DNA of 19,877 bases from the NCBI GenBank assembly GCA_038227745.1, contig JBBRPS010000074.1:1-19877 (forward strand). The letters run 5' to 3'. The notes under the pieces are model-generated. The model was not told where the DNA came from and did not search any database. It saw nothing but the letters and a program-made list of their open reading frames with translations. The position numbers were made by a program, and so were the translations under genes. Source of the stretch: DASPXY01 sp038227745 (lineage in GTDB: Bacteria; Planctomycetota; Planctomycetia; Gemmatales; Gemmataceae). Positions 13,795-19,107 of the stretch are shown here, one piece after another (the stretch's first letter is position 1; every line of letters starts with the position of its first letter).

Positions 13795-14154
13795 ATCGGG
13801 ACGGGTTTACGAGGGCGAGGAGCTTCCGGGGTCTGCTTTCTTCCCACTTGTGCGGAACACCCGGAAGCTCTCCGGCCTCGTCGTTCTAAGGTCTCCCGAT
13901 GGTAGGGGCAGGGTTTGACCTGCAGGGGAGCGATTGCTTTACGCGGTGGATACGCGACCCGTCGTCCGTGATCGGCTCACGGCGGCTGCACCCTACGTCC
14001 GAAAGGACAAGAGTTGATCCGCCTCAGCTTCGTCGGCAGGTACTCGTACGAGCCCTTACCCGAACAGGTGTGCGGACACCAGCCCGATTAACCCCGCCGT
14101 TCGGTAGAGTTCATCCACGGGCTGATCGGAAGGCGACGCTGCTCACGGGCAGCG
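13795..14154. ncRNA. Hairpin-dense non-coding region, candidate structured RNA
   Basis: No convincing gene lies between 13697 and 14204. The region holds perfect complementary pairs: 13795-13801 with 13894-13900 (ATCGGGA/TCCCGAT); nested inside, 13820-13830 with 13860-13870 (11 bp); 13908-13912 with 13919-13923; 13966-13971 with 13977-13982 (CCGTGA/TCACGG); GTCC-GAAA-GGAC at 13997-14008 (GNRA tetraloop); palindrome CTCGTACGAG at 14043-14052; GGTGT-GCGG-ACACC at 14067-14080; 14080-14086 with 14118-14124; and CGCTGC/GCAGCG at 14137-14154. It does not match RNase P RNA, tmRNA, SRP RNA or group I/II introns by the signatures I know. The strand is undetermined. A structured replication or transfer origin is the alternative. 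Confidence 0.4.
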
Positions 14155-14204
14155 ACCCCACCAGCGGAAGACCTTTATGCCGCTGCTGTCAATGACCGTC
14201 GCTC

Positions 14205-14639
14205 TCACTGTCCGCTCAACTCCCTCGTGATGCGTTCGTAGGCTTCCGTATACATGGGCATTCGCTTCGCTGCTTTCGCGTCCATCCGCTCGACGCGGGT
14301 GTTGTCCGATATATCGCTGATTTTAACGTGCATCGCGTCCACGTTCTGACAGACGCGGTCGATGTAGCTGCTCCAGGGTTCTTCCTTGCCACGGGTGAGG
14401 GCGAGAACTGCGGCCGCGATCGGCTCACCAAACTCGGCCTGGAGGCGGGTGATGGGGATGTCGCTATCCTCCAAAACATCATGTAGGAGCGCGATGACGA
14501 CCCGCTCCGCCGTGGCCTGCTTCTCGGCCACGCGGATGCAGTGGAAGAGGTGAGGCTTATTGTCTCTATCCAGTTGAATCGCATGTGCCTCATAGCAGAT
14601 ACGAAGGGCCTGGAGGATGAAGTAGGCGTCGGTGGTCAT
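14205..14639 (-). CDS. HD-domain hydrolase, RelA/SpoT hydrolase-like (small alarmone hydrolase type)
   Basis: The start MTTDAYFILQALRICYEAHA at ATG 14639 is preferred over ATG 14672 because the candidate -10 box (TACCAT) overlaps the latter. The 144-residue protein shows the metal-binding set: H33 in HLFHCIRVAEK, HD at 53-54 in LLHDVLEDSD, and KISDISDN at 106-113 with D109 and D112-N113. This spacing matches the (p)ppGpp 3'-pyrophosphohydrolase domain of SpoT and stand-alone small alarmone hydrolases (MESH1 type). No synthetase or TGS domain follows. In a phage-like element it could remove the host stringent-response signal, but the substrate is not proven. Confidence 0.78.
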   Translation of the reverse strand: MTTDAYFILQALRICYEAHAIQLDRDNKPHLFHCIRVAEKQATAERVVIALLHDVLEDSDIPITRLQAEFGEPIAAAVLALTRGKEEPWSSYIDRVCQNVDAMHVKISDISDNTRVERMDAKAAKRMPMYTEAYERITRELSGQ

Positions 14640-14670
14640 GCGAAATCGAAGGAAGAATCGACTGCGGGGC

Positions 14671-14700
14671 ATGGTAGCGGACCATCAGCACGAACGTCAA
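14671..14700 (-). promoter_or_regulatory. Promoter of the HD-domain gene
   Basis: On the minus strand: TTGACG (14700-14695), 18-bp spacer, TACCAT (14676-14671). The predicted leader is about 25 nt and pyrimidine-rich (GATTCTTCCTTCGATTTCGC). Confidence 0.5.
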
Positions 14701-14744
14701 CATCACAACACCCCACTTTGCCCTTCTCGTCCAGACGATTATCC

Positions 14745-14779
14745 TTGCGTGCGTCCTCATACCTCTTTATCCTGCCGCC
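14745..14779 (+). promoter_or_regulatory. Promoter of the right-hand gene chain, leaderless
   Basis: TTGCGT at 14745-14750, exactly 17 bp, TATCCT at 14768-14773, then 6 nt to ATG 14780. It is divergent from the HD-gene promoter. Confidence 0.55.
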
Positions 14780-14941
14780 ATGCCCAAGAGGACCCACTAC
14801 ACCGTCACGCTCTATTCAGAGGAGTACGAGGACATCTGCAAACGGCTTCCCTACAAGGACCCCAAGACAGGCGAGGTCGCCAAAGACTTCTGCGCCCTGG
14901 CTCGCCTCGCCCTCCGCAAACTTCCCCGCAAGAAACAATGA
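14780..14941 (+). CDS. Small basic protein, 53 aa
   Basis: Begins MPKRTHYTVTLYSEEYEDIC and ends in a basic helix (ALARLALRKLPRKKQ). The YTVTLY strand followed by two helices could be a ribbon-helix-helix-like DNA-binding fold, as in Arc/MetJ-type regulators; this is a shape argument only. It is the first gene of the + strand chain behind a leaderless promoter, a usual place for a regulator. It ends ATGA-overlapped with the next gene. Confidence 0.65.
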   Translation: MPKRTHYTVTLYSEEYEDICKRLPYKDPKTGEVAKDFCALARLALRKLPRKKQ

Positions 14942-15249
14942 CGACCACCTCTACTGCATCACAGGCATACGAAGAACTTGTCGCTGCGATAGTGGCGGCG
15001 GTGCCGGAGATCTCTACGAGAGATTGCAGGTATGATGTTGAGGGTTTTCAATTTCCTAGTCCCATCACCCTCGAAGACGTGCTGAGGGCAGAAAAGAGAT
15101 CTATTTTACTTTTCAACGCAAAGGGTCGCATGTGGAACCTAGATTCCGGTGCTACCTCTCCACATGTTCAATGGCTCCTCGGGTTTCCGCTCTCCGAACA
15201 GACCCCCGAGGCCGTTACTTTTTTACACTCTCTTTTATGTCAGAAGTAA
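14938..15249 (+). CDS. Hypothetical protein, 103 aa
   Basis: Starts in an ATGA overlap, with CTTCCCCGC about 10 nt upstream. The N-terminal helix is YEELVAAIVAAVPE, then IXLEDVLRAEKRSILLFN-type helices (DVLRAEKRSILLF) and a tryptophan-containing strand (KGRMWNLDSG). It looks like a small alpha/beta phage protein that I do not recognise. Its last 13 bases are shared with the next gene's start. Confidence 0.6.
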   Translation: MTTTSTASQAYEELVAAIVAAVPEISTRDCRYDVEGFQFPSPITLEDVLRAEKRSILLFNAKGRMWNLDSGATSPHVQWLLGFPLSEQTPEAVTFLHSLLCQK

Positions 15250-15440
15250 CTCCCCGCATCGAATTCTGTCGGCATTGCCGAGATAGATTTTTCACAGGCC
15301 AATCAAAGGGCGAAAGCGCACCGTATGACGATAGCTGTTGTCCCTTTTGCAATAATTGGGCATACCAGAAAACTTTTACAGAATGGGGAAGAGAAGACAC
15401 TGCTAATCCTAATTCCCCCGATCAGATATGTCAGAAGTAA
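15237..15440 (+). CDS. Zinc-ribbon protein, 67 aa
   Basis: ATG 15237 lies inside the 3' end of the upstream gene, so 13 bp are read in two frames. TACACT at 15224-15229 is 7 nt before it. Two cysteine pairs, FCRHC and CCPFC about 25 residues apart, indicate a zinc ribbon. The linker is charged and polar; the C-terminus is YQKTFTEWGREDT. Codon use here is less GC-rich than in the left half of the window. Confidence 0.65.
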   Translation: MSEVTPRIEFCRHCRDRFFTGQSKGESAPYDDSCCPFCNNWAYQKTFTEWGREDTANPNSPDQICQK

Positions 15441-15757
15441 TTCCATCACCGGCTCCCCTCTCTTGCACCTGCATGGATGGAAATCTCATGTCTACTTGCC
15501 CTGTCCATTGTCCTCGCTTCATCGCCCCATTAGTTTCGGCTCCTCGTCTAATGCTCGACATTGGCCTCTCCCGTCGTGACTGGTTCCCATCTGATCGATC
15601 ATTTTTATTAATCGCTCTCGGATACTGTTTAGGTGCCACAATCATGTTCTCCATGGTTATCCATAGCGGGGTATTCCAAGATTTAGGAAAAGCAGAGAAA
15701 GCCTTGTCCCTGTGCCAATCAGAACTCGACAAGACCTCTTCCCCCTCCAATCCATGA
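15428..15757 (+). CDS. Membrane protein with cysteine-rich N-terminus, 109 aa
   Basis: Begins with the same ATGTCAGAAGTAA stop/start overlap as the gene before it. The N-terminal 30 residues carry four cysteines (SCTCMDG, STCPVHC). A membrane segment follows at about 60-83 (LLIALGYCLGATIMFSMVIH) and a short helical tail (GKAEKALSLCQSELDK). The topology would place the cysteine motif on one side of the membrane. Function unknown. Confidence 0.6.
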   Translation: MSEVIPSPAPLSCTCMDGNLMSTCPVHCPRFIAPLVSAPRLMLDIGLSRRDWFPSDRSFLLIALGYCLGATIMFSMVIHSGVFQDLGKAEKALSLCQSELDKTSSPSNP

Positions 15758-16002
15758 CGAAAAAAGAGTACAGCATCGCAACGCTCATGGATATTGCGAT
15801 GATTCCGACTGATCGTTTACCAGCACTTCTCGCAGAACTTCCACGATGCCTTGACACTATCCGCCCGTTTGCCTTGATGAAAAAAGCATTGCCAAAAGAA
15901 CAAGTGGAGGTCATTGCAAAGAGCCTGCTCTGGGTGGATGACGGATGCACCGATGGCGAACACGATGAAACAATCGTCACTTTCACTTATAAAAAACCAT
16001 GA
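15754..16002 (+). CDS. Hypothetical protein, 82 aa
   Basis: The start MTKKEYSIATLMDIAMIPTD overlaps the preceding stop in ATGA and is preceded by CTTCCCCCTCCAATCC, the model C-rich context. The protein is mixed alpha/beta, with helices around LPALLAELPRCLDTIR and a C-terminal strand (DETIVTFTYKK). The layout suggests a small compact fold; no family recognised. Confidence 0.6.
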   Translation: MTKKEYSIATLMDIAMIPTDRLPALLAELPRCLDTIRPFALMKKALPKEQVEVIAKSLLWVDDGCTDGEHDETIVTFTYKKP

Positions 16003-16160
16003 CCCACCCCTCCCCCTCCCCGGCCAAGTCTGACTGCTGCAATGCTGACGTTACCGAACGCTGGTACGAATGCTTCGGCGTGGAGGGGGATAGGAGATGG
16101 GGAAGGTTCTGTGCAAAGTGTGGAAAGCAACTCCCCCTCCTCCCCCAGAACGATGAATAA
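15999..16160 (+). CDS. Small zinc-ribbon protein, 53 aa
   Basis: ATGA-coupled to the preceding gene. Cysteines occur as DCCNAD, YECFG and FCAKCGKQL, fitting a one-site zinc ribbon (CC...C...CxxC). The serine/proline-rich start (MTHPSPSPAKS) is probably disordered. This is the third cysteine-knuckle protein in a run of four small genes. Confidence 0.6.
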   Translation: MTHPSPSPAKSDCCNADVTERWYECFGVEGDRRWGRFCAKCGKQLPLLPQNDE

Positions 16161-16191
16161 CGGCTCTACCTATAACCATCGGCGCCCATGA
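16153..16191 (+). CDS. Possible 12-residue ORF bridging two genes
   Basis: ATG 16153 to TGA 16189-16191 encodes MNNGSTYNHRRP. It overlaps the upstream gene's end and its stop overlaps the next ATG (ATGA), filling the only gap in this part of the chain. The C-rich tract before it is also coding. It may only be a re-initiation bridge, and chance cannot be excluded. Confidence 0.2.
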   Translation: MNNGSTYNHRRP

Positions 16192-16331
16192 GCTTCTTTC
16201 TCGGCCTTCTCGTCGGCGGTCACCTGACCTTCGGTGCTCATTACCTCAAAGACGGCGAATATGCGGAGGCAACTCTCGCCTTCGCTCTGGCAGCATTGGG
16301 CATTATTATTTTCATATTTGTTCCAGCGTGA
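16188..16331 (+). CDS. Two-helix membrane protein, 47 aa
   Basis: Begins MSFFLGLLVGGHLTFGAHYL, followed by a polar hairpin (KDGEYAEA) and a second hydrophobic helix (LAFALAALGIIIFIFV). This helical-hairpin layout is like a class II holin or a small membrane effector. The stop overlaps the next start in GTGA. Confidence 0.6.
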   Translation: MSFFLGLLVGGHLTFGAHYLKDGEYAEATLAFALAALGIIIFIFVPA

Positions 16332-16717
16332 CGATGAAAAACCCCTCTCCCTCCCTGGCCCTCTCGACCGAAGCAAAGCTCGCTGCAATCATCGAGGCCC
16401 AGGTGAAGGGCGGATTTACCAAGTTTGATCCGTTTCTTGGTCATCGGCACTTCACATTGAACGAAGGAAGTTACGTGCGCAGCGGGTCCAGTATCATCAC
16501 TGGAGGATGCAGTTCGGCTCATATCCTCGAAATCCTCCTTGACCCCGCAGGACTCCGGGCGATTTGGTCCGCGAAAGACGACTATTGGTCCGGCAACGTA
16601 TGGCAGACTGAATGGGAAGCTGTTGGCCATAACGTCCTCGACGCCTGGTTCTCCATCCCCGAGGGGGATGCTGTTGCTGCTATCGACACTGCGTATAATC
16701 TTCTCCCAAATCCATGA
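16328..16717 (+). CDS. Hypothetical protein, 129 aa
   Basis: The GTG at 16328 is chosen for its GTGA overlap; ATG 16334 is the alternative. The sequence starts with a serine/proline segment, then KLAAIIEAQVKGGFTKFDPF, a region of small residues (GSSIITGGCSSAHILEILLD) and aromatic strands (DDYWSGNVWQTEW). It is probably a globular alpha/beta protein. Not recognised. Confidence 0.65.
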   Translation: MTMKNPSPSLALSTEAKLAAIIEAQVKGGFTKFDPFLGHRHFTLNEGSYVRSGSSIITGGCSSAHILEILLDPAGLRAIWSAKDDYWSGNVWQTEWEAVGHNVLDAWFSIPEGDAVAAIDTAYNLLPNP

Positions 16718-16977
16718 CACGACGCATGAAAAAATACGAGGAAGCCACGACCTACAACGAAGGCATCCTGCTCAATGAGAAGATGGCCTTCAACAAGCGT
16801 ACAAATGCGAGCAAGGAGCCCGATCCCGAACGGGTGAAGGAAATCCTCGAAGTGACTCGCAAAGCTGCCGTGGAACTCGTCTCTGCCTTCTACAGCCCAG
16901 AGCACAAGAAACCGAGGATTCTCAAGCTCGACGCGAGCCAGATGAACGGTCCCACCCTCACCAATGAAGGCTCCTGA
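16714..16977 (+). CDS. Charged hypothetical protein, 87 aa
   Basis: ATGA-coupled; CTTCTCCCAAATCC lies before the start. The protein is highly charged and helical (MTRRMKKYEEATTYNEGILL, then PERVKEILEVTRKAAVELVS), ending in a polar tail. It overlaps the HNH gene by 14 bp. No family recognised. Confidence 0.6.
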   Translation: MTRRMKKYEEATTYNEGILLNEKMAFNKRTNASKEPDPERVKEILEVTRKAAVELVSAFYSPEHKKPRILKLDASQMNGPTLTNEGS

Positions 16978-17413
16978 CCAGACAAAGGCCTGTACGAAAT
17001 GCGGTGCCCGAAAGCCCCGGACGGGTTTCAGTATTGATCGGCAGAAAAGAGAAGGGCTTACAAGTTCCTGCAAGACATGTATTTCATTGCAAGGTCGATC
17101 GTATCGTGCGAGCAATCGAGTAATGAAAAGACGGACAAACCGAAAATATTACCTGGCACATCGCAAGGAGATTCATTCCAGAAGATCCAGGAACCGGAAG
17201 ACTGAGGAGGGCAGAGCGAAGAACCAGGCGCACAGTGCGGTCGCCAGGGCCTTGGAAAAGGGAACTCTGTTGAAGCGGCCGTGTCAGGTTTGCCGCAGCC
17301 CGAAGACAGAGGCTCATCATTGTAAGGGTTATGCTCCCGAACACCGGTTGACCATACAATGGCTTTGCAGACTTCACCATTTGGCGGCCCACTTTCCTCC
17401 CCCGTCTCGATGA
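16964..17413 (+). CDS. HNH-type endonuclease-like zinc protein, 149 aa
   Basis: It has an N-terminal zinc knuckle pair (CTKCG at 10-13 and CKTC at 36-39), a long arginine-rich middle, and a C-terminal HNH-like module: CQVC at 107-110, EAHHCKGY with H118-H119, and LCRLHHLAAH with C135 and H138/H139. The layout matches zinc-containing phage HNH proteins (CxxC...HH...CxxHH), where the first His pair is catalytic. It would nick or cut DNA or RNA; the target is unknown. The start follows CCCACCCTCACCA. Confidence 0.7.
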   Translation: MKAPDQTKACTKCGARKPRTGFSIDRQKREGLTSSCKTCISLQGRSYRASNRVMKRRTNRKYYLAHRKEIHSRRSRNRKTEEGRAKNQAHSAVARALEKGTLLKRPCQVCRSPKTEAHHCKGYAPEHRLTIQWLCRLHHLAAHFPPPSR

Positions 17414-17586
17414 ACATCCCCTGCACCTGCACCGAGCGGTACGATCTGGTCGCCGAGCTGCTGCAGCGGGACCGCAAGGAAGCGGCTCGTGCCGAGGCCT
17501 TGAAGATCGACTGCGAACACGTCCGCATTCGCGCGTTCGTGCTCATCGAGCGGTCCGCCCCGATCGCCACGTCCCGCCCCTCCTGA
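17410..17586 (+). CDS. Hypothetical protein, 58 aa
   Basis: ATGA-coupled to the HNH gene and preceded by TTTCCTCCCCCGTCTCG. It begins MNIPCTCTERYDLVAELLQR and is otherwise helical and charged (KEAARAEALKIDCEHVRIRA). Three cysteines are present but no zinc pattern. Its TGA overlaps the next ATG by one base. Confidence 0.6.
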   Translation: MNIPCTCTERYDLVAELLQRDRKEAARAEALKIDCEHVRIRAFVLIERSAPIATSRPS

Positions 17587-18137
17587 TGCGCTCCCGCCGC
17601 TCGATCATCTGCCCGACTTGCAGCACCGACACCTTCTACCACTGCAAGGGAAAGTGCGTGCCCTGCTACGAGAGGGAGAAGAGGCAGAAGCCCGAGTACA
17701 AGGAGAAACAGCGTCGATACGCCCTCAAACACCGGGAACGTCTCCGGGAGTACCAGCGACGCTACCGGGAGAAGTACATGAAGGCCCCCAGGAACGCTCG
17801 GAAGCCCCTGAGACACTCCACCCCCCTCCCGAGGCCCGCGAAGCGTCTACGCCCCGTTTCCAACAGCCCACGGCGACGGGAGATACGGCGGAAGGACAAG
17901 GCCTTTCAGGTTTCCGGAGAACGGAACTGGTGCGCGGTGGGGCACTGGGCTGAAGAGACGCACTGGCATCATAGGATCAGCCGCCGCCACCTCAAGACCC
18001 GCTGGGACAAGACAGTCTGCTTCCGTCTTTGCCTGGCTCACCACGAGGAGGTCGAGCGGATCGAGGAGAAGGCGTTCCTGAGGAAATATCCCCAGGTGCT
18101 GAAGAACCCCGAAGGGATTCCGCCGGGGTCAGAGTAG
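17586..18137 (+). CDS. HNH/NinG-like zinc protein, 183 aa
   Basis: The N-terminus has cysteines CPTC (9-12), C20 and CVPC (24-27), a likely zinc finger. An extremely basic helix follows (residues 30-64), then a linker of the form STPLPRPAKRLRPVS. The C-terminal module has WCAVGH, THWHHRISRR (H126, H128, H129) and CLAHHEEVE (H152-H153), reminiscent of lambda NinG (Rap)/HNH proteins that process recombination junctions. Its end overlaps the converging VRR-NUC gene by 9 bp. Junction-nuclease activity is inference. Confidence 0.65.
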   Translation: MRSRRSIICPTCSTDTFYHCKGKCVPCYEREKRQKPEYKEKQRRYALKHRERLREYQRRYREKYMKAPRNARKPLRHSTPLPRPAKRLRPVSNSPRRREIRRKDKAFQVSGERNWCAVGHWAEETHWHHRISRRHLKTRWDKTVCFRLCLAHHEEVERIEEKAFLRKYPQVLKNPEGIPPGSE

Positions 18138-18446
18138 GCCCTCCAGGTCCTCGATCAACTCGTCCACCGAACTGACGCAGACCGAAATGCCGCCGAGGCG
18201 GACCAGGTCGTCGTGGAATTGCGACTGGGCCTCGCTCATTTTTCGACCAGGTGCTTTCGTCTCGATCGCGAGCAGGGTGCCGTGCGGTGGAATGACCGCC
18301 CAGATGTCCGGCAACCCCTTCTTCCCAACGAACCGCCTGAACTTTCCGTCGCCGGCCGGGATCACGCCTGCATTTTGCCGCCAGTGAAAGACGCCCTTGA
18401 TCGCCAGGTAATCGAGACAAGCCCGCAGCACGTCCTTTTCCAGCAC
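18129..18446 (-). CDS. VRR-NUC domain nuclease, 105 aa
   Basis: The GTG at 18446 is chosen because TACGCT lies 7 nt upstream and the domain begins at once (LEKDVLRACLDYLAIKG). The VRR-NUC signature is clear: HWRQNAG, FVGKKGLPDIWAV with catalytic D47, then LLAIETKAPGRKMSEAQ with E62 and K64, and a C-terminal helix. Stand-alone VRR-NUC proteins of about 100 residues are common in phages and act as structure-specific nucleases, possibly on Holliday junctions. The longer ORF upstream to 18575 is poor sequence and is rejected. Confidence 0.85.
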   Translation of the reverse strand: MLEKDVLRACLDYLAIKGVFHWRQNAGVIPAGDGKFRRFVGKKGLPDIWAVIPPHGTLLAIETKAPGRKMSEAQSQFHDDLVRLGGISVCVSSVDELIEDLEGLL

Positions 18447-18459
18447 GGCGAACAGCGTA
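18447..18459 (-). promoter_or_regulatory. -10 box for leaderless VRR-NUC transcript
   Basis: On the minus strand TACGCT (18459-18454) is 7 nt before GTG 18446. No good -35 is seen. Confidence 0.45.
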
Positions 18460-18806
18460 CCACTGGCAGACCCGACAGTCTTCCGGGGCAGGGAATTGCA
18501 CCCTGCATGACTGCATTGATACTGACCCCAGCAAGCGGGTAGCAGTCTCTTCGTTTCAGAGGCATGATCTTGCACTAGAAGCTCACATGCGTACTTGCTG
18601 ATCGCATAGCGTCTACCTCGGGCCTGTGGCCTACAGGCCGCTTTCCGCCACCCGGAAGACTGAAAGATCCAGGAGGAGCGTACCGACCCTTCCCGAAAAA
18701 ACTAGGGGATTTTTGTAAGAATTTGCCTTTGACACTGGCGCTGCCGTTTTGAAAAATCCGAGAATGCTCATTAAAAGCACGGAGTGAGGACTTCCCTTCT
18801 TGCCAT
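18460..18806. other. Hairpin-rich spacer without a gene
   Basis: No credible ORF. Visible structures: GCAGGG/CCCTGC with a 7-nt loop (18488-18506), resembling a tRNA T-arm on the minus strand; GGCCTGT-GGCCT-ACAGGCC, a perfect 7-bp hairpin (18621-18639); and GGATTTTT (18707-18714) complementary to AAAAATCC (18752-18759). TTGACA at 18729-18734 lies inside the last one, but its -10 partner (AAAAAT at 18752-18757, 17 bp away) is poor. The spacer is AT-richer near its right end. Confidence 0.4.
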
Positions 18807-18941
18807 ATGCTGTTTGAAAACGACACCTCCTCGTTCACCTCCAACGACGCCTTACCGCAGTCGGGCTGGATCCCCGACGACGAGTACGACGAGCTGGAGC
18901 AGAAACTGATTGACGAATTCCGAAAGGCACGACTCTTGTAG
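18807..18941 (+). CDS. Small acidic protein, 44 aa
   Basis: ATG 18807 to TAG 18939-18941. The protein is very acidic (GWIPDDEYDELEQKLIDEF) with a short basic end (RKARLL), and codon use is GC-rich like real genes nearby. Small acidic proteins in phages are often DNA mimics or anti-restriction/anti-nuclease factors, but no motif supports that here. The pyrimidine-rich CTTCCCTTCTTGCC lies just before the start. Confidence 0.55.
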   Translation: MLFENDTSSFTSNDALPQSGWIPDDEYDELEQKLIDEFRKARLL

Positions 18942-18953
18942 GCCCCAATATAC

Positions 18954-18968
18954 ACGGGAACCCGTTTT
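18954..18968 (+). terminator. Weak intrinsic terminator
   Basis: ACGG-GAAC-CCGT followed by TTTATTTCTTCC, 12 bp after the small acidic protein's stop. The stem is short. Confidence 0.3.
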
Positions 18969-18998
18969 ATTTCTTCCTCACTCCGTGCTTCCGGGGCG

Positions 18999-19035
18999 AC
19001 AGCCAAGTACCCGCCCTTTCGGCAGGGGTGGCTGT
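18999..19035. other. Two-tier hairpin in intergenic DNA
   Basis: ACAGCC (18999-19004) pairs with GGCTGT (19030-19035), enclosing a second stem made of CCGCC and GGCAGG around CTTTC. There is no T-tract. It could be a processing or protein-binding site upstream of the HNH-AP2 promoter. Confidence 0.3.
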
Positions 19036-19072
19036 TACGAAGAGAGTAGCAGGGCGTGTCAAGACGAACGGC

Positions 19073-19107
19073 GTGACAGGCCCGATGTGCTGCACTACGC
19101 TCCGGGC
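19073..19107 (+). promoter_or_regulatory. Promoter of the HNH-AP2 gene, leaderless
   Basis: GTGACA at 19073-19078, exactly 17 bp, TACGCT at 19096-19101, then 6 nt to ATG 19108. Confidence 0.55.

Noticed and set aside
13900..13925. tRNA-like 3' end on the minus strand (GCAGG-TCAAAC-CCTGC then CCCCTACCA)
   Set aside because: The loop has 6 instead of 7 nt and no 5' acceptor partner is found; treated as part of the structured region.
13899..14195. 98-codon + strand ORF inside the hairpin region
   Set aside because: Arg/Pro/Thr-rich composition, no start context of either class and disrupted codon bias; the overlapping perfect stems explain the region better.
18488..18570. Possible tRNA on the minus strand (T-arm-like CAGGG-TGCAATT-CCCTG)
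   Set aside because: No matching acceptor strand at the right distance, no D-arm and no anticodon loop with T33. It is only a hairpin resembling a T-arm.
18447..18575. N-terminal extension of the VRR-NUC gene
   Set aside because: Low-quality composition; the domain begins at the GTG at 18446, which has a -10 box 7 nt upstream.
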